Part shown: positions 41,231 through 50,467 of the stretch, one piece after another | Position numbering within the stretch: position 1 is the first letter of the stretch | How the letters are laid out: every line of letters starts with the position of its first letter | Assembly: GCA_017435425.1 (NCBI GenBank) | Contig: JAFSFC010000042.1 | Location: 1-60,819, forward strand | From: Ruminiclostridium sp. | GTDB taxonomy: Bacteria > Bacillota > Clostridia > Oscillospirales > Oscillospiraceae | Length of the DNA: 60,819 bases | Direction: 5' to 3' | Program-made: the position numbers and the translations under genes | Notes under the pieces: generated by a model | What the model saw: the letters and a program-made list of their open reading frames with translations, nothing else | The model's database searches: none | What the model was told of the DNA's origin: nothing

Positions 41231-42376
41231 ATGGATTTCAAGTTTAACGAGATCGAGCAGGAAATTGTTGACCTGATGCATGACTTCTGCATTAAGGAAG
41301 TTAAGCCCATCGCTGCTGAGCTGGACGAGAAGGAAGAGTTCACCATGAACGCCCGCGAGAAGCTGGCTGAAATGGGCATGCTGGGCACCTACATCCCCGA
41401 GGAGTACGGCGGCGCTGGTCTGTCCTACCTGACCTACATCGCTTGCTGCGAAGAGCTGGCTAAGTACTGCGCTTCCACCTCCATCATGTTCTCCGTCCAC
41501 GGTTCTCTGTGCTCCTGGCCCATCCTGGAGTTCGGCACCGAGGAGCAGAAGCAGAAGTACCTGGTTCCCCTGGCACAGGGCGAGAAGCTGGGCGCTATGG
41601 GTCTGACCGAGCCCGGTGCTGGTACCGACGCTAACGGCGTCCGCACCACCGCTGTCCTGAAGGGCGACAAGTACATCCTGAACGGCACCAAGATCTTCAT
41701 CACCAACGGCTACTATGCTGACACCTATGTCATCTTCGCTCGTACCAACCCCGACCTGAGCGTTGGCCACAAGGGCCTGTCCGCCTTCATCGTCGAGAAG
41801 GGCTTCAAGGGCTTCTCCTTCGGCACCAAGGAAAAGAAGATGGGTATCCGTGCTTCCGCTACCTACGAGCTGGTCTTCGATGATTGCGAAGTTCCCGCAG
41901 AGAACCTGCTGGGCAAGGAAGGCGAAGGCTTCAAGATCGCTATGATGCTGCTGGACGGCGGCCGTATCGGCGTCGGCGCACAGGCTCTGGGTATCGCTCA
42001 GGGCGCTATCGACGAGTGCATCCCCTACCTGAAGCAGCGCAAGCAGTTCGGCAAGCCCCTGTCCGCATTCCAGAACACCCAGTTCGAGCTGGCTGACATG
42101 CAGACCAAGGTTGACGCTTCCCGCCTGCTGCTGTACCGTGCAGCAGAAGCTAAGGCAGCTCACGAGCCCTACAGCCACCTGGCAGCTATGGGCAAGCTGT
42201 TCGCTTCCGAGGTTGCTTCCGACGTTACCCGTCGTGTTGTCCAGCTGGTCGGCGGCTGCGGCTACACCCGTGAGTATCCCTTCGAGCGCATGATGCGTGA
42301 CGCTAAGATCACCGAGATCTACGAGGGTACCTCCGAGGTTCAGAAGATGGTTATCTCCGGCTGGATGCTGAAGTAA
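41231..42376 (+). CDS. Acyl-CoA dehydrogenase (short-chain, butyryl-CoA type)
   Basis: A 381-residue flavoenzyme that interconverts butyryl- and crotonyl-CoA class thioesters. Features are the MGLTEPGAGTDANGVRTTAVLKG flavin segment in part, TKIFITNGYYAD, and a C-terminal stretch ITEIYEGTSEVQKMVISG, where the Glu of YEGTSEVQ is the usual catalytic base. The ATG at 41231 follows AAAGGAAAAAC. It is expressed with etfB-etfA and probably forms the electron-bifurcating complex with them. No thiolase, crotonase or hydroxybutyryl-CoA dehydrogenase is adjacent, so the rest of the butyrate pathway is elsewhere. Confidence 0.93.
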   Translation: MDFKFNEIEQEIVDLMHDFCIKEVKPIAAELDEKEEFTMNAREKLAEMGMLGTYIPEEYGGAGLSYLTYIACCEELAKYCASTSIMFSVHGSLCSWPILEFGTEEQKQKYLVPLAQGEKLGAMGLTEPGAGTDANGVRTTAVLKGDKYILNGTKIFITNGYYADTYVIFARTNPDLSVGHKGLSAFIVEKGFKGFSFGTKEKKMGIRASATYELVFDDCEVPAENLLGKEGEGFKIAMMLLDGGRIGVGAQALGIAQGAIDECIPYLKQRKQFGKPLSAFQNTQFELADMQTKVDASRLLLYRAAEAKAAHEPYSHLAAMGKLFASEVASDVTRRVVQLVGGCGYTREYPFERMMRDAKITEIYEGTSEVQKMVISGWMLK

Positions 42377-42408
42377 TTCTGTCTCTATCTCGCTTTTTAC
42401 GAAATTCA

Positions 42409-42443
42409 AGAGGGCTCAGCGGCTTGCCGCTGAGCCCTCTCTT
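42409..42443 (+). terminator. Terminator of the etf-acd operon
   Basis: AGAGGGCTCAGCGG (42409-42422) and CCGCTGAGCCCTCT (42427-42440) form a perfect 14-bp stem with a CTTG loop. The tail CTT is a short U-tract. Confidence 0.75.
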
Positions 42444-42509
42444 ATGCTGGTTCCTCATAAAGCGGTTTAACCATTTTGTTGAAAAAATATGATCGAAGGA
42501 AGATGAACC

Positions 42510-43076
42510 ATGTACATTGATAAGACCCTGTATACCGGCCGTCCTGCCGATACCACCGGCCGTCTGGATCGTGAGGTGGCCTGCTACGATCTGCTGGACC
42601 AGCTGGGGATTCCCTATGAGCGTGTGGACCACGATGCTGCCGATACCATTCCTGCCTGCGAAGAGGTGGAGACCTACCTGGGAACCAAGATCTGCAAGAA
42701 TCTGGTCCTGTGCAACCGGCAGAAGACCGATTTCTACCTGCTGCTGATGGATGGGGAAAAGCCCTTCCGTACCAAGGATCTCTCTAAGCAGATCGGCTCT
42801 TCCCGACTCTCCTTTGCCACGCCTGAGGACATGGAGAAGCACCTGGGCGTCACCCCTGGCTCTGCTACCGTTCTGGCCATGATGAACGACAAGGCGCATG
42901 CGGTGAAGCTGATCCTGGACAAGTCTGTGGCGGAGTCCCAGCGGTTTGGCTGCCACCCCTGCATGAATACCTCTACCCTGGCCCTGTCCATGGTGGATAT
43001 CCGCACCAAGTTCCTGCCCCATCTGGGCATCGAGCCCTTACTGGTTGATCTGCCCGACGTGCGGGAAGAAGTCTGA
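42510..43076 (+). CDS. YbaK/ProX-type aminoacyl-tRNA deacylase
   Basis: A 188-residue editing enzyme that removes the wrong amino acid (for example Ala or Cys) from tRNA-Pro. It has the fold's opening YDLLDQLGIPYERVDHD, the KNLVLCNRQKTDFYLLLM strand with the invariant Lys, KQIGSSRLSFATPEDMEKHLGVTPGSAT and the GCHPCMNTSTLAL region with conserved His and Asn. It matches the prolyl-tRNA synthetase-associated domain family (ProX/PrdX). The substrate is inferred from family only. No operon partner. Confidence 0.85.
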   Translation: MYIDKTLYTGRPADTTGRLDREVACYDLLDQLGIPYERVDHDAADTIPACEEVETYLGTKICKNLVLCNRQKTDFYLLLMDGEKPFRTKDLSKQIGSSRLSFATPEDMEKHLGVTPGSATVLAMMNDKAHAVKLILDKSVAESQRFGCHPCMNTSTLALSMVDIRTKFLPHLGIEPLLVDLPDVREEV

Positions 43077-43093
43077 CCGACCATTGATGAGAG

Positions 43094-43133
43094 AACCCAT
43101 GTTGTCGTATCCGATTCGACGATATGGGTTTTC
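43094..43133 (+). terminator. Terminator after the deacylase gene
   Basis: AACCCAT (43094-43100) and ATGGGTT (43124-43130) close an extended stem with inner TCG/CGA pairing, followed by TT. Confidence 0.7.
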
Positions 43134-43140
43134 CTATTGA

Positions 43141-43169
43141 TTGAAAACAACCGGGATCTGTGATATAAT
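43141..43169 (+). promoter_or_regulatory. Promoter of the FAD-oxidoreductase gene
   Basis: TTGAAA (43141-43146), 17-nt spacer, TATAAT (43164-43169). Confidence 0.78.
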
Positions 43170-43228
43170 ATCATACTAACTTTTGGAGGCAGGGTGTGCC
43201 CTTCCTCCCGGAACAACAGGAGAAAACC

Positions 43229-44821
43229 ATGGTACGAATCAGCAATTTGATCCTGCCTCCCGATGGGGACCCTACGCTGTTGAAGAAGCGGGCGGCCAAG
43301 GCTCTGGGCCTGCCGGTGGGGAAGATCCACCAGTGCACCCCTGTGCGCCAGTCCATCGATGCCCGGAAAAAGTCCAACGTCCACTATGTGATGACGGTGG
43401 ATGTATCGGTCTCCAATGAGGAGGAAGTGGTACGCCGTGCCCAGAATAAACATGTGACCCTCCAGCCGGAAGCCGCCCCGTATCGGTTCCCTCAAGTGAC
43501 CCGATCCTCTCGCCAACGCCCTGTGGTGGTGGGAAGCGGCCCTGCCGGTTTGCTGGCCGCCCTATGCCTGGCCCAGGCAGGTCTGGCCCCTATCCTGTTG
43601 GAGCGAGGCCAGGCTCTGGAGCAGCGGGTCAAGGATGTGGAGGCCTTCTGGAAGGGGGGAGCCCTGGACCCAGAGTCCAACGTTCAGTTTGGTGAGGGCG
43701 GCGCAGGGACCTTCTCTGACGGCAAGCTCACCACCGGCACCCACGACCCCCGCATTGCTCATGTGATGCGTACCTTTGTGGGAGCAGGAGCCCCTGAGGA
43801 CATCCTTTGGCAGCACAAGCCCCATGTGGGCACCGACCTTCTCCGCCGGGTGGTAAAGAACATCCGTGAAGAGATCAAGGCTGCTGGGGGCGAGGTCCGC
43901 TTCGGCCACCGTCTGGAGGGGATTACCACTGTGGGCGATCAGCTGACGGAGATCACGGTGGACGATGGCGGCAGCACCTACACCATGGCCTGTGATGCCC
44001 TGGTTCTGGCCCCCGGCCACTCCGCCCGGGATACCTTCCGGATGCTGCGGGATGCCGGTGCGATGATGGAGCAGAAGCCCTTTGCCATCGGTGTCCGTAT
44101 TGAGCATAAGCAGGACCGGATCAGCCAGTCACAGTTTGGGGAAAGCTGGGAAAAGCTGCCCCCTGCGGACTATAAGCTGGTCTGTCATCTGCCCAGCGGC
44201 CGGACGGCCTACTCCTTCTGTGTCTGCCCCGGCGGTCAGATCGTAGCGGCGGCCTCCCACCCCGGCCATCTGGTGACCAACGGCATGAGTAACCGGGCCC
44301 GGGACGGGGAGTACATCAATGGCGGTTTCCTGGTCAATGTGGGCCCCCAGGACTTCGGCAGCGAAGATCCTTTGGCCGGTGTTGCCTTCCAGGAGATCTG
44401 GGAATCCAAGGCCTATCAGTATGGACGGCCCGGCTATGAGGCCCCTGCCCAGCGGGTGGGTGACTTCCTCCGGGGAGCACCCAGTCCCAACGGCCTGACC
44501 AACCGCAGCACCTACCGCCCTGAAGTCTGCTTCGGGGACCTGCGGGAGACCCTCCCCGGTTTTGTCACCGATTCTCTGGCCGAGGCCCTTCCCGCTCTGG
44601 ACCGGAAGCTTCGGGGCTTTGCGGCTCCCGATGCCCTGATGGTGGGTGTGGAGACCCGATCCTCTTCGCCGGTCCGCATCCTGCGGGACAAGTCCTGTCA
44701 GTCCAATATCCGCGGCCTGTATCCCTGCGGTGAGGGTGCCGGGTATGCCGGCGGTATCGTGTCTGCGGCAGTGGACGGTATCCGTGTGGCTGAGGCTGTG
44801 GCCGCACCTCTGGAAGGATAA
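43229..44821 (+). CDS. FAD-dependent oxidoreductase (COG2509 type)
   Basis: A 530-residue flavoprotein. The N-terminal 95 residues form a separate domain ([25 protein letters not shown]) typical of the group, then the dinucleotide loop [21 protein letters not shown] near residue 100, [16 protein letters not shown], and [16 protein letters not shown]; the C-terminus ends [25 protein letters not shown], the second FAD loop. It resembles geranylgeranyl-reductase-like/HI0933 oxidoreductases of unknown substrate. The ATG at 43229 follows AGGAGAAAA. Confidence 0.9.
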   Translation: MVRISNLILPPDGDPTLLKKRAAKALGLPVGKIHQCTPVRQSIDARKKSNVHYVMTVDVSVSNEEEVVRRAQNKHVTLQPEAAPYRFPQVTRSSRQRPVVVGSGPAGLLAALCLAQAGLAPILLERGQALEQRVKDVEAFWKGGALDPESNVQFGEGGAGTFSDGKLTTGTHDPRIAHVMRTFVGAGAPEDILWQHKPHVGTDLLRRVVKNIREEIKAAGGEVRFGHRLEGITTVGDQLTEITVDDGGSTYTMACDALVLAPGHSARDTFRMLRDAGAMMEQKPFAIGVRIEHKQDRISQSQFGESWEKLPPADYKLVCHLPSGRTAYSFCVCPGGQIVAAASHPGHLVTNGMSNRARDGEYINGGFLVNVGPQDFGSEDPLAGVAFQEIWESKAYQYGRPGYEAPAQRVGDFLRGAPSPNGLTNRSTYRPEVCFGDLRETLPGFVTDSLAEALPALDRKLRGFAAPDALMVGVETRSSSPVRILRDKSCQSNIRGLYPCGEGAGYAGGIVSAAVDGIRVAEAVAAPLEG

Positions 44822-44850
44822 AGAATTCCAACCGATTTTCCAAGAGAAGG

Positions 44851-44879
44851 TTGCATTCACACGGGAAGTTGTATATAAT
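44851..44879 (+). promoter_or_regulatory. glnS promoter
   Basis: TTGCAT (44851-44856), 17-nt spacer, TATAAT (44874-44879). No T-box element is visible in the 50-nt leader. Confidence 0.78.
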
Positions 44880-44937
44880 AAAATGTCATGATATTGCGAT
44901 CAGCGTAATAGCGATAGAGATAAAAGGAGTGAACACC

Positions 44938-46632
44938 ATGGCTGAAGAGATCATCAGCACGAATTTTATTCATGCCATCATTGAGGATGAATTACAGCCC
45001 GGCGGCCGCTGCGATGGGAAGAAGGTCCACACCCGTTTCCCCCCTGAGCCCAACGGCTACCTGCATATCGGCCATTGCAAGGCACTGACCATCGACTTCG
45101 GCACTGCCGAGAAGTACGGCGGCATCTGCAACCTGCGTATGGACGACACCAACCCTGCCAAGGAGGACACCGAGTACGTGGATGCCATCCAGGAGGATAT
45201 CCACTGGCTGGGCTTCGACTGGGACGACCGGTTCTTCTACGGTTCTGACTACTTTGAAAAGACCTACGAGCTGGCTGTGGGCCTCATCAAAAAGGGCCTG
45301 GCCTACGTCTGCGAACTGACCCCCGAGCAGTTCAGAGAGTACCGGGGCGATGTGAACACCCCCGCCCGTTCCCCCTGGCGTGACCGCCCCATTGAGGAGA
45401 GCCTGGACCTGTTCGAGCGTATGAAGAACGGTGAGTTTGAGGAAGGTCAGTACACCCTGCGTGCCAAGATCGACCTGGCTTCCGGCAACTTCAACATGCG
45501 TGATCCCGCTCTGTACCGCATCCGCTATATCGAGCATCACCGCCAGGGCACCAAGTGGTGCATCTTCCCCATGTACGACTTTGCTCACCCCATCCAGGAC
45601 GCTCTGGAGGGCATCACCCACTCCCTGTGCTCCCTGGAGTATGAGAACCACCGTCCCCTGTACGACTGGGTGGTGGACAACTGCGATCTGCCCAGCAAGC
45701 CCCGCCAGATCGAGTTTGCTCGCCTGGGCATCAACTACACCGTCATGTCCAAGCGTAAGCTCCGCCTGCTGGTGGAGGAGGGCATGGTCTCCGGCTGGGA
45801 TGACCCCCGTATGCCCACCCTGTGCGGCCTGCGCCGCCGTGGCTACACCCCCAAGTCCATCCGGAACTTCTGCGAGCGCATCGGCGTGTCCAAGGTGGAC
45901 TCCACCGTGGACTGGGCCTTCCTGGAGTCCTGCCTGCGTGATGACCTGAACGAGTCTGCCCAGCGTGTCATGGCCGTTCTGGACCCCGTGAAGCTGACCA
46001 TCACCAACTATCCCGAGGGCCAGAGCGAGGAGATCATGGTGGAGAACAATCCCCTGGATCCCGAGGCTGGCGAGCGCGCTGTGACCTTCTCCCGTACCCT
46101 GTACATTGAGGCCGACGACTTCATGGAGGAGCCCGTTCCCAAGTACAAGCGCCTGACCCCCGGCGGTCTGGAGTGCCGTCTGAAGGGCGCCTACCTGATC
46201 CGTCCCACCGGCTGTGTCAAGGACGAGAACGGCAAGGTCATCGAGGTCCTCTGCGAGTATGATCCCGAGTCCAAGGGCGGCAACCCCGCCGACGGCCGCA
46301 AGGTCAAGGGCGCAACCATCCACTGGGTGGATGCCGAGACCGCAGTGGATGCCGAGGTCCGTCTGTATGACTACCTCTTCTCCGATCCCGCTCCCGACGG
46401 CGCCGACAAGAACTTCCTGGACTTCCTGAACCCCGAAAGTCTGAAGGTCCTCACCGGCTGCAAGGTGGAAAAGGGCCTGGCTGAAACTCCCATGCCCGAA
46501 AAGGGCAAGACCGCTGTGGGCTTCCAGTTCATGCGTCAGGGCTACTTCTGCCTGGACAACCGGGACGCAGCACCCGGCAAGCTGGTCTTCAACCGCAGCG
46601 TTTCTCTGAAGGACAGCTTCAAGAAGAAGTAA
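44938..46632 (+). CDS. glnS: Glutaminyl-tRNA synthetase
   Basis: A 564-residue class I enzyme charging tRNA-Gln. It has [17 protein letters not shown] (HIGH), [16 protein letters not shown] (GlnRS-specific), the substrate-recognition [14 protein letters not shown] stretch and VMSKRKL (KMSKS), with the C-terminal beta-barrel anticodon domain. The start at 44938 follows AAAAGGAG; a longer in-frame reading lacks a ribosome-binding site. Most Firmicutes make Gln-tRNA through GatCAB; a stand-alone GlnRS points to acquisition of this gene in the lineage, with possible loss of the indirect route (inference). Confidence 0.96.
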   Translation: MAEEIISTNFIHAIIEDELQPGGRCDGKKVHTRFPPEPNGYLHIGHCKALTIDFGTAEKYGGICNLRMDDTNPAKEDTEYVDAIQEDIHWLGFDWDDRFFYGSDYFEKTYELAVGLIKKGLAYVCELTPEQFREYRGDVNTPARSPWRDRPIEESLDLFERMKNGEFEEGQYTLRAKIDLASGNFNMRDPALYRIRYIEHHRQGTKWCIFPMYDFAHPIQDALEGITHSLCSLEYENHRPLYDWVVDNCDLPSKPRQIEFARLGINYTVMSKRKLRLLVEEGMVSGWDDPRMPTLCGLRRRGYTPKSIRNFCERIGVSKVDSTVDWAFLESCLRDDLNESAQRVMAVLDPVKLTITNYPEGQSEEIMVENNPLDPEAGERAVTFSRTLYIEADDFMEEPVPKYKRLTPGGLECRLKGAYLIRPTGCVKDENGKVIEVLCEYDPESKGGNPADGRKVKGATIHWVDAETAVDAEVRLYDYLFSDPAPDGADKNFLDFLNPESLKVLTGCKVEKGLAETPMPEKGKTAVGFQFMRQGYFCLDNRDAAPGKLVFNRSVSLKDSFKKK

Positions 46633-46670
46633 GGTTGGAAGATTTCGGAAAGGAAAAATCTTAGTTTCCC

Positions 46671-46699
46671 TTGCGAACTGCAAAAGAATCTGTTATAAT
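46671..46699 (+). promoter_or_regulatory. Promoter of the membrane-protein gene
   Basis: TTGCGA (46671-46676), 17-nt spacer, TATAAT (46694-46699). Confidence 0.78.
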
Positions 46700-46764
46700 T
46701 AATTGGATTCTGTATGTATATTCCTTCGGGATATGCGTTCCTGTATAGGAGTGTTTTCACCGTT

Positions 46765-47580
46765 ATGAAGAAGAATGAAACCCAAAAGGCAAGAACCAAG
46801 GCCGCCGAGGTTCGCAGTCAAAAGGAACAGATGGAGGATCGGGCCTTTAACCGTATGCTCCTCTGGCTTGCTGGCACGGTCCTGACCGAAGTGGTCCTGC
46901 TCCTTGTCAATCGATACTATATCCATGCTCGCGTGGAAGAGCTGGACCATCTGGCCACCCTTCACACCATTCTCGGCATTGCACCCATTGCGGGCGTGAT
47001 CCTCTTTGCCGGCCTCCTCTACTGGGGTCTCCGGCAGAGAAAGAAGGGCGATGCCAATCGGGATGGCATCATCCAGATCATCCTGGCCTGTGCCTTCCTG
47101 CTGATGGGCCTGGGCGCATTTGGAATGCGACTGTATGGCGCCGCTGCAGCCCCCCTCATCCTGGGCATCGTGCCCGGCCTGGGTGTGCTGATGCTGGTGT
47201 TCTACCTGTACCAGAAGGAGTTCTTCGCCTGTGCTTTTGCCGGCGGTCTGGGCATCCTGGGTCTGTGGGTCTTCCGCTCCATTGGCGGCGGCAGCCACTA
47301 CTACCTGTATCTGGTTCTGGCTCTGGTAGTCCTGGCGGCCCTCCTGGCGCTGGCTCTGAAGCTGAAGAAGACCGATGGTGAGATGGTGATTGGCGGCAAG
47401 AAGGTGGCCCTGCTCCAGCCCGGTGCAGCCTACCTCACCTACTACATCACCGCAGCCATCACTGCCGTTCTGCTGATCGCACCTCTGGCTCTGGGCGCTG
47501 CTGTGGCCTACTATGCCATCTGGGTGATGGCAGCCTGGCTGTTCATCCTGGCTGTGTACTTCACCTCTAAGCTGATGTAA
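46765..47580 (+). CDS. Polytopic membrane protein, function unknown
   Basis: A 271-residue protein I do not recognise. A charged N-terminal tail of about 30 residues (MKKNETQKARTKAAEVRSQ) is followed by about eight hydrophobic segments (near 32-50, 68-88, 101-122, 128-147, 152-166, 180-199, 221-240 and 245-267), with a basic loop RQRKKGDANRDG. Charged residues are few in the helices. No transporter or enzyme signature is visible. It is monocistronic, with a strong promoter and terminator, so it may be constitutive. The ATG at 46765 has a distant AGGAG (13 nt), an unusual spacing. Confidence 0.8.
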   Translation: MKKNETQKARTKAAEVRSQKEQMEDRAFNRMLLWLAGTVLTEVVLLLVNRYYIHARVEELDHLATLHTILGIAPIAGVILFAGLLYWGLRQRKKGDANRDGIIQIILACAFLLMGLGAFGMRLYGAAAAPLILGIVPGLGVLMLVFYLYQKEFFACAFAGGLGILGLWVFRSIGGGSHYYLYLVLALVVLAALLALALKLKKTDGEMVIGGKKVALLQPGAAYLTYYITAAITAVLLIAPLALGAAVAYYAIWVMAAWLFILAVYFTSKLM

Positions 47581-47586
47581 CAAATC

Positions 47587-47620
47587 AAAAAGCCTGCTGG
47601 TTTTGCCAGCAGGCTTTTTT
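47587..47620 (+). terminator. Terminator between the convergent membrane-protein gene and thiN
   Basis: AAAAAGCCTGCTGG (47587-47600) and CCAGCAGGCTTTTT (47606-47619) with a TTTTG loop. It works in both directions. Confidence 0.93.
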
Positions 47621-47628
47621 CATGTTGA

Positions 47629-48246
47629 TTAGATTTCCCAGCCAATGAGGAGGCATCCGTCCTCCACATGGATCTCTACGGTAGAACCCTGGAAATGATT
47701 GCTCACCCCGAGAGGGAAGAAGGCGTCCAGGTCTGCGCCTTCCAGGTTATACTTGGCCCCCCGGATGCTGATGCCGTGGGCCTCCGGTCCCAGGCAGAAC
47801 ACCGAGAAGATGCCCTCCTCCCGGGCGGGCAGGGTGATGGAACTGTTTCGAATGGCGGTGAAGACATAGCTTTCGTCATACAGGAAGCCCTGGGCCCCGT
47901 GCCGGGCCAGGTAGCCCAGGCCCTGGAGGTTGGCCAGGGTGTGGTCCATCCGGCCCCCGGTGCCGCCATACAGGTGGAAGGTCCGGAAGCCCTTTTCCAG
48001 GCCCAGCTTGATGGCCAGCATGGAGTCGGTGTCATCCTTCTCCACCGGGAAGGTTTGGGTCTCCAGAGTCGTGGGGCGGTCTTCCAGGGAGTCAAAGTCC
48101 CCCAACAGCAGGTCGGGGGTCAGTCCGGCGGCCTGGCAGTGGCGGTAGCCTCCGTCGGCAGCCAGGATATAGTCCCCCTCCCGGGGCACCTGGACCAGGC
48201 CGAAGAAGGGCCCGGCCCCGATGATATAGCAAGCGGAGTCAGACAT
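47629..48246 (-). CDS. thiN: Thiamine pyrophosphokinase
   Basis: A 205-residue enzyme that pyrophosphorylates thiamine with ATP. It has ILAADGGYRHCQAAGLTPDLLLGDFDSL (the Asp-rich loop), FPVEKDDTDSMLAIKLGL, and GGTGGRMDHTLANLQGL, all typical, followed by a C-terminal beta-sandwich that shapes the thiamine site. The cofactor serves transketolase at the start of this window. The ATG at 48246 follows AAAGGAG. It converges with the membrane-protein gene and diverges from the HAD gene. Confidence 0.93.
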   Translation of the reverse strand: MSDSACYIIGAGPFFGLVQVPREGDYILAADGGYRHCQAAGLTPDLLLGDFDSLEDRPTTLETQTFPVEKDDTDSMLAIKLGLEKGFRTFHLYGGTGGRMDHTLANLQGLGYLARHGAQGFLYDESYVFTAIRNSSITLPAREEGIFSVFCLGPEAHGISIRGAKYNLEGADLDAFFPLGVSNHFQGSTVEIHVEDGCLLIGWEI

Positions 48247-48301
48247 GATAGGTCTCCTTTCGCAGTTGGTGTCGGTACTATCCTACCACGTTCCTGCCCC
48301 C

Positions 48302-48330
48302 TTGACCAGAGGGGATTTCTCTGATAAACT
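48302..48330 (+). promoter_or_regulatory. Promoter of the HAD phosphatase gene
   Basis: TTGACC (48302-48307), 17-nt spacer, TAAACT (48325-48330). Confidence 0.65.
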
Positions 48331-48361
48331 GAACGAACTGCAGAAAAAGGAGGAGAGGCCT

Positions 48362-49015
48362 GTGATCAAAGGCGCAATTTTCGATGCGGACGGCACCCTG
48401 ATCGATTCCATGGGCATGTGGGACACAGTGGGGGAGCGGTACCTGGCATCCCTGGGGGTTGCAGCCCGTCCGGGCCTCCGGGCCATCCTGTTTCCCATGA
48501 CCCAGCTGGAGGGCGCTGTGTACATGAAGGAGGCCTACGGCCTCTCCCAGAGCCACCAGGAGATCATGGAGGGCATCAATGCCACGGTCTGGGACTTCTA
48601 CCGCCATGAGGTCAAACCGAAGCCCGGTGCGGCAGACTTTCTCCGGGCCCTCCGGTCCAGAGGGATCCCCTGCACCCTGGCCACTAACACCGACCGGGGG
48701 CCTATCACCGATGGGCTGAAAACGGCAGGGCTCTTCGACCTGCTGGACGAGATCTACACCTGCCGGGAGCTGAACACCGGTAAGGACAAGCCCTTTATCT
48801 ATGACCATGCCCGGGACCGGATGGGCAGCACCACCCGGGAGACCTGGGTCTTCGAGGACGCCGTCCACGGGGCCAGAACGGCCTTCCAGGCAGGGTACCG
48901 GGTGGCCGGTGTCCACGACCTGTACAGCGACCAGGCGGTCCTGAAGACCTTCTGTCATCTCTACCTGCCCGACCTGACCGACTTTGACGGGTTCTGGGCC
49001 CAAGCCATAAAGTAA
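48362..49015 (+). CDS. HAD-family phosphatase (beta-phosphoglucomutase-like)
   Basis: A 217-residue cytosolic phosphatase or mutase. Motif I is FDADGTLIDSMGMW (nucleophile and acid Asp pair), motif II the LATNTDRG threonine, motif III GKDKPFIYDHA (Lys), and motif IV EDAVHGARTAFQAGYR. A helical cap lies near residues 20-80. The GTG at 48362 follows AAGGAGGAG; a longer in-frame reading overlaps the promoter. The substrate is unknown; sugar phosphate or nucleotide is likely. Confidence 0.9.
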   Translation: MIKGAIFDADGTLIDSMGMWDTVGERYLASLGVAARPGLRAILFPMTQLEGAVYMKEAYGLSQSHQEIMEGINATVWDFYRHEVKPKPGAADFLRALRSRGIPCTLATNTDRGPITDGLKTAGLFDLLDEIYTCRELNTGKDKPFIYDHARDRMGSTTRETWVFEDAVHGARTAFQAGYRVAGVHDLYSDQAVLKTFCHLYLPDLTDFDGFWAQAIK

Positions 49016-49016
49016 G

Positions 49017-49057
49017 AAAACGGAAGCAGTTCCCGGGTGGAACCGCTTCCGTTTTTT
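49017..49057. terminator. Bidirectional terminator, HAD gene and GH25 gene
   Basis: AAAACGGAAGC-A-GTTCC (49017-49033) and GGAAC-C-GCTTCCGTTTT (49039-49055) pair with one mismatch; T-runs flank both sides. It ends both convergent genes. Confidence 0.9.
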
Positions 49058-49058
49058 G

Positions 49059-50459
49059 TTACTTCTTGGGGATAAAGTGGATGTTCAGGTCCACATAGCC
49101 GTCAATGCCGGGGATGATGGGTTCATCCGTCTCTTCGTTGCGGACGAAGGTGCCGTCCGGCCCCACCATGTACTTACCGTCGGAATACTGCCAGATATCA
49201 AAGTGGTAGTAGAAGTTGGTGAAGGTGTTGTAGTGGGCCAGCCAGAAGGGGTAGTTGATCAGTTCGTTCAGGTCGAAGTGGAAGTAGAAGTAGGTGGGGT
49301 TTGCGTAGACCATGGGCTGATAGCCTCCGGCCTTGACTTCCTCGCAGAAGGCCACAGCACACTGGGTCAGGACCTTGTCGTCCAGTTCATCGGTGCGGGG
49401 CTCCAGGCTGCTGTCGTAGGGCTCCCAGTCAAAGACGATGGGGTAGGTGATTTCATAGCCCTTCAGGGCGTTCATGCAGAACCGGGCCTCTTCCTGGGCC
49501 TCAGCAGGGGAGATGGCCTGGGAGAAGAAGTACACGCCCACCTCGATGTCGTTGGCCAGAGCACCCTTCAGGTTTTGATAGAAATAGTTGTCCAGTACCA
49601 TCTTGCCGGTGCCATAGCCCCGGTAGCCCAAGCGGAGGATGGCGAAGTCCACGCCGGCTTCCTTCACCTGGGCCCAGTCGATGGTCCCCTGATAGCGGGA
49701 GACATCGATGCCCACCTTGCAGGTGTACTCGTCACTGTTGTAGGTGAGCAGGCCCTGCTCGTTCACCTGGAAGAACTCTCTGTCGTAGGTGTTTTCCGGC
49801 AGTTCCTCCACGATGTACACCTTCTTGCCGCCGAACGTGAAGTAGTCCCCGGTGGGGGTGGGTTCCGGTTCCTTCTCGGGCAAGTCCAGGTTGTAAAGAC
49901 GCCAGATGACAGCACTGATCTCGGCTCGGGTGATGTTGCTGTTGGGCTTAAAGAGGAGATTGCCGTTGGCATCCTTCTCGCCGGTGAAAATACCGTGATC
50001 GTACAGGATCAGGGCATCCTTGCTGCCGGTGTCCGTGAAGGGAAGCTCGGCCCCGGTGCGGCTCACGCCCAGGACCTTGACCGTGATCTGGGCGATCTGC
50101 TTACGGTTGATGGGGTCATCCAGATCCAGGTTCATTTTCTTGGGCAGGAAGCCCTTTTGCGCGGCCAGCTGGTAATAGCCGCTGGCCCAGTGGGTGTCGG
50201 TGGGAGCCTGTTCCCGGTAACCGGCAGACAGCAGGATCATTTTCAGTGCCTGACCGAAGGTGACGGTCCCCTGGGGTTCGAAGGTAGAGGCGGTCATGCC
50301 GTTGATGACCTCCCAGTTGTACAGGTCTTTGACTTCATCATAGAACCAGTCAGAAGCTTTCACATCGCTGAAAGGAAGTCCTTTGGCAGCGCTGGCAGGC
50401 GCTGCCAGGGAGAGGGCCATCACACAGGCCAGCAGGAGGGAAAGGAATCTCTGTTTCAT
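49059..50459 (-). CDS. SLH-domain lysozyme (glycoside hydrolase family 25)
   Basis: A 466-residue exported enzyme that cuts the glycan of peptidoglycan. A signal peptide (1-25, MKQRFLSLLLACVMALSLAAPASAA, cleavage after ASAA) precedes three S-layer homology repeats: LPFSDVKASDWFYDEVKDLY, DTHWASGYYQLAAQKG and PFTDTGSKDALILYDHG (about 30-200). The GH25 domain (about 248-466) has GIDVSRYQGTIDW and the catalytic VFDWEPYD (Asp and Glu), then a WLAHYN segment and a WQYSDG ending. The start at 50459 follows a GAGG. It ends a three-gene operon with a membrane protein and an AI-2E-type exporter. Confidence 0.93.
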   Translation of the reverse strand: MKQRFLSLLLACVMALSLAAPASAAKGLPFSDVKASDWFYDEVKDLYNWEVINGMTASTFEPQGTVTFGQALKMILLSAGYREQAPTDTHWASGYYQLAAQKGFLPKKMNLDLDDPINRKQIAQITVKVLGVSRTGAELPFTDTGSKDALILYDHGIFTGEKDANGNLLFKPNSNITRAEISAVIWRLYNLDLPEKEPEPTPTGDYFTFGGKKVYIVEELPENTYDREFFQVNEQGLLTYNSDEYTCKVGIDVSRYQGTIDWAQVKEAGVDFAILRLGYRGYGTGKMVLDNYFYQNLKGALANDIEVGVYFFSQAISPAEAQEEARFCMNALKGYEITYPIVFDWEPYDSSLEPRTDELDDKVLTQCAVAFCEEVKAGGYQPMVYANPTYFYFHFDLNELINYPFWLAHYNTFTNFYYHFDIWQYSDGKYMVGPDGTFVRNEETDEPIIPGIDGYVDLNIHFIPKK

Positions 50460-50467
50460 GTGGTACC

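Noticed and set aside
43196..43228. Upstream GTG start for the FAD oxidoreductase
   Set aside because: The ATG at 43229 has AGGAG at the right distance; the earlier GTG does not.
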